Under the pieces are notes generated by a model, which did no database searches, was not told where the DNA came from, and saw only the letters and a list, made by a program, of their open reading frames with translations. Of a stretch of 64,000 nt of DNA, positions 46,241 to 54,879 are shown piece after piece (the stretch's first letter is position 1; each line of letters begins with the position of its first letter). Source of the DNA: Amycolatopsis jejuensis (GTDB lineage Bacteria; Actinomycetota; Actinomycetes; Mycobacteriales; Pseudonocardiaceae); NCBI RefSeq assembly GCF_000717335.1, contig NZ_JNYZ01000024.1, positions 1-64,000 of the forward strand, given 5' to 3'. A program made the position numbers and the translations under genes.

Positions 46241-47530
46241 CGTTCGAGGCGGGGTCCGTTCGGGGGTTGTCGTCTTCGGGTGGGTACCGGCGGCTGGGTT
46301 TCTCTTCGAGGTGCCGCCGGGTCTCGATCGGCTCGGGGGAGGCTCCGGGGCGCCCTCGTTGCCGGTCTTCGCAGCAGCCCGGGCCTCGCTGGTCGGTTCC
46401 CCCGCTGCAGAACCTCCGTTGGTTTCGGGGTGGTTCGGCACCGGTCCGGCTTTCACTCGACGCGGGTTGGCGACGGTGCCGCCGTGCGGTGGCGGCGTAA
46501 GGCCGAGGTCGGCTTGCGTGGCGGCGTCGGCGAGGCCGGTCAGCCTGGCCGGGTCCATTCCGGCGTTCCAGGCGGCGTGGAGCAACTGGGCCACCATCAG
46601 GTCGGGATCGGCTTCGAGTGCGTTGGCCAGTGCCATGCCCGCGAACGCTCCCTCGCCGCGCATGAGGGCGACGTAGCCCAGCAGGCAGGCTGCGACGGAC
46701 CGGTGCGGCGGCGGCAGTTCACGGACAAGGGTGAGCCACAGTTCCTCGGCCTCGCGGGCGAGCGGGGCGTCCGCGGGAACGGCGGTGGCCAGGCAGGCAT
46801 CCCGGATCGGGTCGAACGACAACGCATGCGCGAGCCGGACGGCCTGCTCGTCGTCAGGCGGGCCCGCTCCCCTGCGTTGCCGGACGAAGGCATCGCGGAC
46901 CTCTCTTGCCGCAGCGCGGAGTACTTCGCCCTGCGTTTTGGCGCTGCGCCACAACGGTTCCGGCGAGGATGTGAGCAGCGCAGCGCGGCGGACGATCGCG
47001 TCCGGTGAGCGGGGTTCGAGCAGCTCGGCGAGGTGTTCGCGGCTGGGGAAGACGATGAACCCGGCCTCCGTGGTCGCGGCCGCGAGGACGGTCTCCTTCG
47101 GATCGGGCAGGACGCCGATGCAGTCCGGTTCGCGGTAGCACGCCCAGGGCGACCCTGCCGTCACCTCGGACGTCCACAGTGGATGGAAGAGCCGGAGGCC
47201 GTTCTCGGCCAGTGCGCGGCCCAGTTCGCCGACGAATTCGGCATACGGCAGGCCATCCGAACCGGCCGCGCCGCCGACGACCACCACGGTGACGCCGACG
47301 TACTCCGGCGCGGTGAAGCGCGGGACGAGTGAATCTGCTTGCGCGGCACAAATTTCACGCGGCGGCAGGTCGGCACGCAGGATCATGCCCACCGTGGTGC
47401 CGGGCGAGCGGTGCCCGAGGAGGACGACGGACTCGGCGGGCCGGAACCCGAGCAGGTACGGGAGTGAGGCGATGAGGTCGGCCGGATTGCGGAGGGTGGC
47501 CCGGGTGCCGGGCTGGGTCGAGGTGGTCAC
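46226..47530 (-). CDS. DUF4192 family protein
   Basis: 434 residues from GTG 47530 with GGAGG upstream. Core [33 protein letters not shown] opens the actinobacterial DUF4192 family; [19 protein letters not shown] repeats follow and the C-terminal 80 residues are Pro/Thr/Ala-rich and disordered. Function unknown; conserved near housekeeping sigma/DNA genes in actinobacteria but without experimental support. Upstream begins the repeat region 47531-48303. Confidence 0.87.
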   Translation of the reverse strand: MTTSTQPGTRATLRNPADLIASLPYLLGFRPAESVVLLGHRSPGTTVGMILRADLPPREICAAQADSLVPRFTAPEYVGVTVVVVGGAAGSDGLPYAEFVGELGRALAENGLRLFHPLWTSEVTAGSPWACYREPDCIGVLPDPKETVLAAATTEAGFIVFPSREHLAELLEPRSPDAIVRRAALLTSSPEPLWRSAKTQGEVLRAAAREVRDAFVRQRRGAGPPDDEQAVRLAHALSFDPIRDACLATAVPADAPLAREAEELWLTLVRELPPPHRSVAACLLGYVALMRGEGAFAGMALANALEADPDLMVAQLLHAAWNAGMDPARLTGLADAATQADLGLTPPPHGGTVANPRRVKAGPVPNHPETNGGSAAGEPTSEARAAAKTGNEGAPEPPPSRSRPGGTSKRNPAAGTHPKTTTPERTPPRTSGVT

Positions 47531-47580
47531 GCCTCCACTGTGCGCCTGAATTCCGGGGAATGGGGTGGGCGGCGCAAATT

Positions 47581-47608
47581 TGTGGACAGGGCGGTGGGTT
47601 GTGGACAG
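47581..47608 (-). promoter_or_regulatory. Two DnaA-box-like sequences (CTGTCCACA)
   Basis: TGTGGACAG at 47581-47589 and 47600-47608, i.e. CTGTCCACA on the minus strand twice, 19 bp apart. Each differs by one base from the actinobacterial DnaA box TTGTCCACA. They lie 50-80 nt upstream of the DUF4192 start. Confidence 0.4.
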
Positions 47609-47719
47609 TCCCGGGTTCGAGGAGCGACAGGCTCGGAAATTGTCGGGGGTGTGTGCATCGGCGCCGAGGGGAGGATTATGCATGACAGGCAAGGGGAAAT
47701 GCCGACGGCGAAGGCAGAT

Positions 47720-47728
47720 TTATCCACA
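47720..47728 (+). promoter_or_regulatory. DnaA-box-like sequence (TTATCCACA)
   Basis: An exact match to the R1-type DnaA box TTATCCACA, sitting in the first copy of an 18-bp direct repeat (47722-47739, ATCCACAAAGGACAGACG) that recurs at 48142-48159. Confidence 0.4.
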
Positions 47729-47827
47729 AAGGACAGACGGATCCGGGCTCGGGTGCGGTTGATTCGACGGAGCCAGCAGATGGCGACTGCTACGTGACCT
47801 AGAGCGTTAAGAGATGGAATCAGGCGG

Positions 47828-48065
47828 CCAGAGCGCCAAAGCATGGTGGCCAACCACGCGACCCAAAGCGCCAAGGGACGGAACCAGGCAGCCAGAGCGC
47901 CAAAGCATGGTGGCCAACCACGCGACCCAAAGCGTCAAGGGACGGAACCAAGCGACCAGGGCACCAAAGCATGGTGGCCAACCAGGCAACCCAAAGCGCC
48001 AAGGGACGGAACCAGGCAGCCAGAGCACCAAAGCATGGAGGTCAACCAGGCAACCCAAAGCGTCG
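47828..48065 (+). repeat. 64-bp tandem repeat, about 3.7 copies
   Basis: The word GCATGG recurs at 47841, 47905, 47969 and 48033, exactly 64 bp apart; unit boundaries near 47828, 47892, 47956 and 48020. Each unit is itself two diverged half-repeats of about 32 bp (AGCGCCAAAGCATGG.. and AGCGCCAAGGGACGG..). Base composition is richer in A than the genes around it. Reading frames through it on both strands only translate the repeat. The remaining parts of 47531-48303 hold an 18-bp direct repeat flanking the array and DnaA-box-like words; no gene is convincing. Confidence 0.9.
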
Positions 48066-48139
48066 AAAGATGATGGCCGACTGGGCGACCCGGGGCATCA
48101 AGGGAGCAGGAACCGAGCTCCCGAGCACGAAAATCACAA

Positions 48140-48148
48140 TCATCCACA
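48140..48148 (+). promoter_or_regulatory. DnaA-box-like sequence (TCATCCACA)
   Basis: One mismatch from TTATCCACA, in the second copy of the direct repeat. A further shared word CAGCAGATGGCG follows each copy (47774-47785 and 48174-48185), so the flanks of the 64-bp array look like a duplicated segment. Confidence 0.35.
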
Positions 48149-48303
48149 AAGGACAGACGAGGCGAAAGCACAGCAGCAGATGGCGTGAGCAGAGCAGCAC
48201 CGCCGGCGTCAAGGGACGCCAACCCCGGCGGCACTGCCCAAAGACCACGGGCAAGCAACCGGCCCGGCAGAGCGACCACGACCGGCCAAGGCAGCCGACC
48301 ACC

Positions 48304-49152
48304 TCAACCGCAGTGTTCGAACGGGCTTTCGTAAGACGCCGATCCCACCGAGCCACCCCATTTCACGCACGTCGAGCCTGCGGTTTTCGTCACCGGACCC
48401 GCGTAGTACGTGTAGTTCCCCTGGTCCGTGGTGCGGGAAGCGCCTTGCACCTCCAGGAACGCCGACGTCGCGCTGGCCGTGCCAAGGGACGTCGCCTTCA
48501 GTGTCGCTGCGCAGTTGGCCTTCGACGAGGCGTTGTACAGCAGATACGCCGTACCCGCCGTGCCAAGGGACTGCTGGTCGATCACCGAGAACCCCGCGCC
48601 GCAGATTTCTGTGGCAGAATAGGGATTGCCGCCGCAGTTGTTCTTGCTCGTGAAGTCCTTCTTGCCATAATACGGCACCGCCACGCCGTTCAGCACCGCC
48701 TTCTGCACCGTGCCGTTCAGCCTCTGCTCGAAGTGCAGGTGCGGGCCGGTCACGCCGCCGGTTGCGCCTGCCTTGCCGATTTCCTTGCCCTGTCCCACGC
48801 TCTGGCCCACGGACACCTCCTGCTCGGACAGGTGCGCGTACCGCGTCCGCCAGCCGCCGCCGTGGTCGAGTTCGATCCAGCGGCCGTAGCTGGTGCTGCC
48901 CTCGTTCGCGACGCGCGTGACGGTGCCCGGCGCGGACGCGGTCACCGGCATGCCCGTGAGGCCGGATTTCTGGAAATCGACCGAGTTGGCCGGGTTGTGG
49001 CCGCTGAAGGTCGCCGCGGTCACCGTGACCCCGCACTTGAACGGGACCTGGAAGTTCGGCGCCGCGGACGCCGGGGCGGCGAACGGCAGGGCAGGCAGGG
49101 CAGGTAGGGCCAGCGTGGCAACGGCCACGGCGAGTCGTCTCAACCTGGGCAT
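48304..49152 (-). CDS. Secreted M23 (lysostaphin-type) peptidase
   Basis: 282 residues from ATG 49152 with GGAGG nine nt upstream. Signal peptide LAVAVATLALPALPALPFAAPASA, likely cut after ASA30. Zn ligands are H52 and D59 in GHNPANSVDF and H140 in GPHLHF (138-140), with H138 as general base. Cleaves peptidoglycan cross-bridges or stem peptides, or an unknown extracellular peptide. A C-terminal part (160-282) with Cys residues and SVGSASYESPFEHC is unassigned. Divergent from the sensor kinase. Confidence 0.9.
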   Translation of the reverse strand: MPRLRRLAVAVATLALPALPALPFAAPASAAPNFQVPFKCGVTVTAATFSGHNPANSVDFQKSGLTGMPVTASAPGTVTRVANEGSTSYGRWIELDHGGGWRTRYAHLSEQEVSVGQSVGQGKEIGKAGATGGVTGPHLHFEQRLNGTVQKAVLNGVAVPYYGKKDFTSKNNCGGNPYSATEICGAGFSVIDQQSLGTAGTAYLLYNASSKANCAATLKATSLGTASATSAFLEVQGASRTTDQGNYTYYAGPVTKTAGSTCVKWGGSVGSASYESPFEHCG

Positions 49153-49240
49153 GAGGGCGCACCTCCGGAGGAAGAACCGGGAACGACACGACCCAGCCAA
49201 GCCCGAGCCAGTACATTTTCCGTACAAGCGGGAGGAAGCC

Positions 49241-50359
49241 ATGACCACTGCAGCACAACGGCGGGTCGACGGCGCCGACGTCGTGCGCTGGGGCGTGATT
49301 GCCGTCCCGGTCCTGTTCACGATTCCGCAGGCGCGCCCCTGGACGTGGCCGCTCATCGCGCTGATCCTCGTGGCCTCCGTACCGGCGTTGTGGCTCACCC
49401 GCGAGTCGCAGCCGCGCTGGCTGATGCCCACGACCTTGCTCACGGTGGTCGCCGCCGCGGGCGCGCTCTGGGTGCTGCAGCCAGGCGCCTTGACGTCGAC
49501 CTCGATGTTCGGCGCCACGTTCTACACCCTGCGCTTCGCCCGTCTGATCCCGTCCGCGATCGCCGTGGTGACGGCGTCGGCGGCTATCCTGACCTGGTCG
49601 TTCACCCACGAGGTCGACTGGCTGAACGCGCTCAGCCTCTTCGCGATCCTCGCCGTGATGATCCTGCTGGCCGCCAACCGGCGCGCCCGCGCGGAGCGGC
49701 TGGAGCAGACCGAGCTCGCGCTCGCCCGGGCCCAGACCGCCAACGAGGAGCACGCCCGCGCGGCAGCCCTCGCCGAACGCGCGCGCATCGCCCGCGAGCT
49801 GCACGACGTCCTCGCGCACTCCCTCGCCGGGCTGTCGCTCAATCTGCAGAGCACGCGTCTCATGCTGGTCCGAGATGGGGCAAGCGCCGACGCTGTCGCC
49901 CAGATCGAACGCGCGCAGAGGCTGGCGTCAGACGGTCTCGCCGAAGCACGCAAGGCCGTCGCCGCGCTGCGCGAAGACGCCGTTCCCCTCGCGCGCGCCG
50001 TTTCGGACCTCCTCGCGGCGTACCGGCTCGACACCGGCTCTCGCGCCGACCTGGTGATCGAAGGCGAACCGCGTGAACTCGACGCAGCAGTGGCCACCAC
50101 GCTGGTCCGCGCCGTGCAGGAGGCGCTCGCCAACTCACGCAAGCACGGCGCAGGCGCCGCAGTCGACGTCGAGCTCACTTTCGCCGACAGCCAGGTCGAC
50201 CTCGGCATCATCGACCGGCAGGGCCGCCGTCCGCCGCAACCGCCGTCGCCGGGATACGGTTTGCGGGGCATGGGCGAGCGGGTCGCGCTGCTGGACGGGA
50301 AGCTCGAAAGCGGCCCCGGGGAGGACGGATGGCGGATTCACCTGACAGTGCCGACGTGA
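49241..50359 (+). CDS. NarL-type sensor histidine kinase
   Basis: 372 residues from ATG 49241 (GGAGG upstream). N-terminal half has about five transmembrane helices (e.g. PLIALILVASVPALWL, LLTVVAAAGALWVLQ, LFAILAVMILLAA) without a large extracellular loop. HisKA_3 ERARIARELHDVLAHSLAGLSL contains the phospho-acceptor H188; the ATPase has the N-box QEALANSRKHG and G-box GYGLRGMGERV. Signal unknown. Ends 31 nt inside the response regulator gene, so the two are coupled. Confidence 0.9.
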   Translation: MTTAAQRRVDGADVVRWGVIAVPVLFTIPQARPWTWPLIALILVASVPALWLTRESQPRWLMPTTLLTVVAAAGALWVLQPGALTSTSMFGATFYTLRFARLIPSAIAVVTASAAILTWSFTHEVDWLNALSLFAILAVMILLAANRRARAERLEQTELALARAQTANEEHARAAALAERARIARELHDVLAHSLAGLSLNLQSTRLMLVRDGASADAVAQIERAQRLASDGLAEARKAVAALREDAVPLARAVSDLLAAYRLDTGSRADLVIEGEPRELDAAVATTLVRAVQEALANSRKHGAGAAVDVELTFADSQVDLGIIDRQGRRPPQPPSPGYGLRGMGERVALLDGKLESGPGEDGWRIHLTVPT

Positions 50360-50997
50360 CGTTGCGCGTGGTGCTGGCCGACGACCAAGCCGTCGTCCGC
50401 GAAGGGCTGGTCACGCTGCTTGGGCTGCTCCCGGGCGTCGAGGTGGTCGGCGCCGCTGCGGATGGCGTCGAAGCGGTCGACCTCGTCGCCCGGCACCGGC
50501 CGGACGTGCTCCTCGTCGACCTGCGGATGCCGAACCGAGACGGCGTCGAGACCACGAAAATCGTCCGTGCGCAGCATCCGGGTACCGAAGTCGTCGTGCT
50601 CACCACATATGCCGACGACGATTCCCTGCTCGCCGCGCTCAAGGCCGGCGCCCGCGGATTTCTCACCAAGGACGCGGATGCCGAGGCCATCGTCCGCGCG
50701 CTTCGTTCCGCCGCCGCTGGCCAGTCCACAGTGGACGGTTCGTTGCAACAACGGCTGGTCGCCGCCGCAACGAGCCGTGCGCCCGTACGCACCAAGGAAC
50801 TCGACAGCCTCACCGCACGCGAGGTCGACGTGCTACGGCTGATCGCGGCCGGGCTGTCGAACACGGAAATCGCGCGTACGCTGGTGGTCAGCGAAGCGAC
50901 TGTGAAGACGCACGTCAATCACTTGTTTTCCAAGGCCGGGCTACGGGATCGCGCGCAGGCAGTCGCGCTCGCCTATCGTGCCGGGATTGCGGAGTAG
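50329..50997 (+). CDS. NarL/FixJ-family response regulator
   Basis: 222 residues, ATG within the kinase gene. Receiver with D64 as the phosphorylation site (LLVDLRMPNRDG), and T/K residues in TTYADDD and KAGARGFLTKDA; LuxR-type HTH LTAREVDVLRLIAAGLSNTEIARTLVVSEATVKTHVNHLFSKAGL. Partner of the kinase just upstream. Targets not visible; the divergent peptidase is the closest candidate but evidence is only proximity. Its end overlaps the convergent S15 peptidase gene by 25 nt. Confidence 0.92.
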   Translation: MADSPDSADVTLRVVLADDQAVVREGLVTLLGLLPGVEVVGAAADGVEAVDLVARHRPDVLLVDLRMPNRDGVETTKIVRAQHPGTEVVVLTTYADDDSLLAALKAGARGFLTKDADAEAIVRALRSAAAGQSTVDGSLQQRLVAAATSRAPVRTKELDSLTAREVDVLRLIAAGLSNTEIARTLVVSEATVKTHVNHLFSKAGLRDRAQAVALAYRAGIAE

Positions 50998-52754
50998 AAC
51001 GCCTCCTTCCCGCCCACGATCGGCAGCGTCACGGTGGTCCCGGTGAGATCGAGGGACAGTCCGGCGCCCGGCCGCGGCCGCAGCGTGTAGTCGTGGTCGC
51101 TGGACGCCAGCAGGAATTCCAGCCGGTGCCCGGCCGCGAGCACGTAGTCCTTCGGCATCAGCGAAACCTCGATGCGGAGCGGAATCCCCGGCCGGATCGG
51201 CGTGGTGACCGACGGCGACACCCGGTTCTGCGGATCGGTCCAGCCGCGGCTGATCACGTGCGAACTGCCGTCCGGGGCACGGTCGAGCAGCACCGCGGTC
51301 ACGTTCGCGGCGGGCCGATCGAACGACAGCCGCAGGTCGGCCCGTGCAGTGCCGGAAAGCCGCACCGGCCCGGCAGCGGCCGAAGTGGTGTAGCGCAAGC
51401 GGTTTCCGGACGACGGTGCGTCCGCGAGCTGCTCGATCGTCTTCGACGCATCGTCGGCCAGCGACTCGACGTTCGGCCGCCCGGGCACTGGCTGCCGCGC
51501 GAGGGTCCCCTTCGCGCCGCCGCCCGGCCAGGGGTGCAGTTTGACGTCCGCGGTGCCCGGCGCGGGCCAGTCGGCCTCGTCCGTCCACGACTTGTCCTCA
51601 CGCTGGATCGTCGCCTTGGGCTCGTGCTCGATGCCGTTGTCGACGCCGTAGAGGTAGTGCGACATCCACTTGTTCAGCGTGGTGAGCCAGACGTCCCGGC
51701 GCAGCGAAATCGGGTCGGTGTGACCGGATTGGTGCAGCCAGATCTTGTGCTCGACCCCGTGCGCCTTCAACGCCTCGTACCATGCGGCGACCTGGTCGGT
51801 CTTCACGTTCCAGTCGTTCAGCCCATGGACCGCGAGCACCGACGCCCGCACCTTGCCGACGTCATTGCGATAGTTCCGGACGTCCCAGAACGGGCTGTAA
51901 TCCCCGGTCACGCGGTCCTGCGCGGCGGTGAGCCCGTCGATCACGGGACGGCAGATCTGCCGGTCCGCGCGCGTGTAGACGTACGAGGCGAGCACGTCGG
52001 CGTCCTCGCCCTGGAATCCGCCGGCCGCCACGACCGCGCCGTCGTTGCGGTAGTACTCATACCAACTGGAGATGGCCGCGATCGGCACGATCGTCTCCAG
52101 CCCCTCGACCCCGGTGCTCGCGACGGCATTGGGCAGCGTCCCGTTGTACGAGACTCCCATCATGCCGGTCTTGCCCGTGCTCCAGTTCGCGGCGACCGGC
52201 GCTCCGGCCGCGTTGTGCGCGGACGCGCGGCCGTTCAGCCAGTCGACAACGGAACGCGCGCCGATCGTCTCGTTCACATCGCCGGTCGTCGGACAGCCGG
52301 TTGACAACCCGGTCCCGAGCGATTCCCCATACACCACGGCAAATCCGCGCGCGGTGAAGTAGTCCTGGTAACCCCACCTGATCGGCGACGCGGCATGCGG
52401 ACCAGGTACGTAGAGCTCGGTGTCGACGCCGTGATTCGCAACGTCGTTACCCCCGGCGAAGTACGGACTCGCCTCGTACACGACCGGTACCTTCATGCCT
52501 TGCTCCGTCGCGCGCGGACGGACGACCTGCGCGTGTACGACGTCTTCGCGACCGTCGTGATCACTGTCGACCGGCGCCGTGACCCACACGTCTTCGCGCA
52601 CAATGTCGGCTGGGTCGAACGCTGGTTGCGCCTGGCCGTCAGTGAAGACCGGCGAAGGCGGCGAAGCAGCTTCGGCGACCGCAGGTACCGACAAGGTGAC
52701 CACTGCGGCGAACACGGCAGCAACCCGAGCAGCAACTCCCACCAGAACCCCCAA
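50973..52754 (-). CDS. Secreted S15-family peptidase (Xaa-Pro dipeptidyl-peptidase)
   Basis: 593 residues. Signal peptide VAARVAAVFAAVVTLSVPAVAEA. CocE/NonD-type alpha/beta hydrolase: catalytic S202 in MMGVSYNGTL, D314 in HGLNDWNV and H345 in HQSGHTDP form the triad; the C-terminal jelly roll (PPC-DP type, RLSFDRPAANVTAVLLDR) covers about 395-585. Family members release dipeptides after proline (Xaa-Pro) or hydrolyse other esters. Exported, so likely for extracellular protein use. Confidence 0.89.
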   Translation of the reverse strand: MGVLVGVAARVAAVFAAVVTLSVPAVAEAASPPSPVFTDGQAQPAFDPADIVREDVWVTAPVDSDHDGREDVVHAQVVRPRATEQGMKVPVVYEASPYFAGGNDVANHGVDTELYVPGPHAASPIRWGYQDYFTARGFAVVYGESLGTGLSTGCPTTGDVNETIGARSVVDWLNGRASAHNAAGAPVAANWSTGKTGMMGVSYNGTLPNAVASTGVEGLETIVPIAAISSWYEYYRNDGAVVAAGGFQGEDADVLASYVYTRADRQICRPVIDGLTAAQDRVTGDYSPFWDVRNYRNDVGKVRASVLAVHGLNDWNVKTDQVAAWYEALKAHGVEHKIWLHQSGHTDPISLRRDVWLTTLNKWMSHYLYGVDNGIEHEPKATIQREDKSWTDEADWPAPGTADVKLHPWPGGGAKGTLARQPVPGRPNVESLADDASKTIEQLADAPSSGNRLRYTTSAAAGPVRLSGTARADLRLSFDRPAANVTAVLLDRAPDGSSHVISRGWTDPQNRVSPSVTTPIRPGIPLRIEVSLMPKDYVLAAGHRLEFLLASSDHDYTLRPRPGAGLSLDLTGTTVTLPIVGGKEAFYSAIPAR

Positions 52755-52828
52755 GCCGGACGTAGCAGGCGAGCACGTCCGACACTTCCGGCAACCGCTG
52801 GCCGCGTCAACCGACTAACGTCGGGGTC

Positions 52829-54337
52829 ATGGACGCTCCGATCGTCGCGATCACGGTTTACCCACAGCACGCGCGCGTCACCCGCCGCTGCAGTGTCACA
52901 TCGGCGCGCGTGGAGATCACCAGTCTCCCCTTCGCGCTCGACGCCGCTTCAGTGCGTGTCGGCGGCACAGGCGATGCTCTCGTCACCGGCGTTGACGTGG
53001 GGTACGCGCAGCATGCCGCGCCCGCGGACGCCACGCTTCGCGCGCTTGTCGAGCAACGGCGGACAGATCAGGCGACAGTCGACGCCGTCGCCGACGAAGA
53101 GACCGCAGCGACGGCACGCGTTGACCTGCTCACCGGAGTCGCGCGTCGCAGCGGAGCAAGCTTCGCGAAGGCGTTGGCCGACGCGACCACAGAACCGGGG
53201 CGTGTCGAAGAGGTGAGCGAAGCGCTCGGCACGCAACTGGCCGCAGCGCTCAAGGAACGTCGTACGCTCAGCACACGGCTGCAACAGCTGCGCGAAGACC
53301 TCGCCGCGCTCGATCGGCGGATCGAAGGCCACAGTGCACAGTCCCAACAGGACAGTGCCACGATCACCGTCAAACTCGACACGGCGGCCACCGCCGAAAT
53401 CGAACTCTCCTACGTGGTCCCAGGCGCGAGCTGGGAACCAGGGTACGACGTCCGCGTACGCGGAACCGACGTCACCGTCACCTCGTACGGCCTGGTCAGC
53501 CAGCACACCGGCGAGGACTGGCCGGAATGCGAGCTGACGCTGTCCACTGCTCGTCCAGCGAACACCGTCGTGATCCCGGAACCCCAGCCGTGGTATCTGG
53601 ATCGGCGACAACCGGTGCGCGCAATGGCCTTCGCCGCAGCAGCCCCGGCAAGCCCCGCGGCAGGGGCAGGCCTCGCGGGAGACCAGCTCGAAGCCGCTGT
53701 CGCCCAAGTGGAGCAAGGCACGACCGCAGTCACCTTCAAGCCCGCGCGCCCCGTCGCGATCCCGTCCGGCGCACAGGGACACCGAACCACGCTCGCGCAG
53801 CTAGACCTCACCGCGGAGCTGGATTACGTCACCGCACCCGCGCAGGGCGAAGAGGCGTACCTACGCGCGAAGGTGGTCAACAACGCCGAACACCCGCTTC
53901 GCGCCGGCCGTGCCGCCGTGTTCCACGACGCCGAGTTCGTGGGCAGCACTTACCTAGAACTGTGGGCGCCGGGCGAAGAACGCGAACTCGCGCTCGGTGT
54001 CGACGACCGGATCCGTGTGGAGCGCAAGCTCGTACGGCGTAGCGCGAGCAAAGCGACGCTGTCGGGACAGCGTCGCCGCGAAGTGGCGTACCGCACCACA
54101 GTGACCAACCACAGCCCGCGCGAGGCCGTGGTGACCGTGCTCGACCAGGCGCCAGTCTCGCGCGACGAAGCGATCACCGTACGAGACGTACACGCCACGC
54201 CGGAACCCGCCGAGCGCACCGAGCTCGGCGAGTTCACTTGGCGGTTCACAACGGCACCGGGCGCCTCCGCGACCGCGGAACTCGGCTACCGCGTGGACGT
54301 CGCGAAGGGCGTGGAGCTCAGTGGCTGGCGCGAATGA
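52829..54337 (+). CDS. DUF4139 (MuiA-like) protein with N-terminal DUF4140
   Basis: 502 residues. N-terminal DUF4140 ([18 protein letters not shown]), a coiled-coil block at about 70-180 with alternating Ala/Leu/Arg (RRTLSTRLQQLREDLAALDRRIEGH), then DUF4139 (YVVPGASWEPGYDVRVRGTDVTVTSYGLVSQHTGEDWPECELTLSTARP through the end). Related to MuiA, mucoidy inhibitor, and fly antigen-type proteins; no activity is known. TAACGT at 52816 lies seven nt before the ATG, suggesting leaderless transcription. Confidence 0.87.
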   Translation: MDAPIVAITVYPQHARVTRRCSVTSARVEITSLPFALDAASVRVGGTGDALVTGVDVGYAQHAAPADATLRALVEQRRTDQATVDAVADEETAATARVDLLTGVARRSGASFAKALADATTEPGRVEEVSEALGTQLAAALKERRTLSTRLQQLREDLAALDRRIEGHSAQSQQDSATITVKLDTAATAEIELSYVVPGASWEPGYDVRVRGTDVTVTSYGLVSQHTGEDWPECELTLSTARPANTVVIPEPQPWYLDRRQPVRAMAFAAAAPASPAAGAGLAGDQLEAAVAQVEQGTTAVTFKPARPVAIPSGAQGHRTTLAQLDLTAELDYVTAPAQGEEAYLRAKVVNNAEHPLRAGRAAVFHDAEFVGSTYLELWAPGEERELALGVDDRIRVERKLVRRSASKATLSGQRRREVAYRTTVTNHSPREAVVTVLDQAPVSRDEAITVRDVHATPEPAERTELGEFTWRFTTAPGASATAELGYRVDVAKGVELSGWRE

Positions 54338-54340
54338 CGG

Positions 54341-54772
54341 TCACCCTTGGGCGATATAGGCCTCGAGCTGCTCCTGGCTCTGCTCGAGCTGCTCCATCCG
54401 GACCTTGACGACGTCGCCGATGCTCACGATCCCGGCCAGCCGCCCGCCGGACAGCACCGGCACGTGCCGGATCCGCCGTTCGGTCATCAGCACGCTGAGC
54501 TGGTCCACCGAATCCTCCGGCGCACAGCTCGCGACGAGCTTCGTCATGATGTCGGCGACCGGGCCGTCGAGCACCGTGGGCCCGTGGTCGTTGAGCCTGC
54601 GCACGACGTCGCGTTCGGACACGATCCCCGCGATCGTGCCGTCGGCGGTGACCACGACCATGGCACCGACGTTGTGCCGGGCGAGTCCCGCCAGCAGCTC
54701 GGTGACCGTGGTCCCAGGGGACACAGTGGCGACAGTGGCGCCCTTCCGCTGGAGCAAATCAGCGATCCGCAT
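54341..54772 (-). CDS. CBS-domain protein (Hrp1-like)
   Basis: 143 residues from ATG 54772 (GAGGAGAGGG upstream). Two CBS motifs in tandem (about 8-62 and 75-128: MVVVTADGTIAGIVSERDVVRRL and VPVLSGGRLAGIVSIGDVV), the arrangement of mycobacterial Hrp1-type proteins, and a C-terminal helix MEQLEQSQEQLEAYIAQG. Binds adenine nucleotides or related ligands in others. Stands alone as a sensor rather than fused to an enzyme. Starts 4 nt after the convergent DUF4139 stop. Confidence 0.88.
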   Translation of the reverse strand: MRIADLLQRKGATVATVSPGTTVTELLAGLARHNVGAMVVVTADGTIAGIVSERDVVRRLNDHGPTVLDGPVADIMTKLVASCAPEDSVDQLSVLMTERRIRHVPVLSGGRLAGIVSIGDVVKVRMEQLEQSQEQLEAYIAQG

Positions 54773-54879
54773 GGCGATGCCCTCTCCTCGGTGAGCCGGG
54801 TCACCCCAGGTTAGGGCTCGGCCGCCGAGTGCGAAAGTCCGGCGGGACGCATCCGTTCGTGGTATTGCGGCTCCGCCGA

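Noticed and set aside
47843..48073. Small proteins translated from the 64-bp repeat
   Set aside because: The frames only reflect the repeat phase, exist on both strands, and lack ribosome sites; not reported as genes.
47531..48303. Chromosomal replication origin
   Set aside because: Only four weak DnaA-box-like words, no dnaA/dnaN neighbours and no AT-rich unwinding region.
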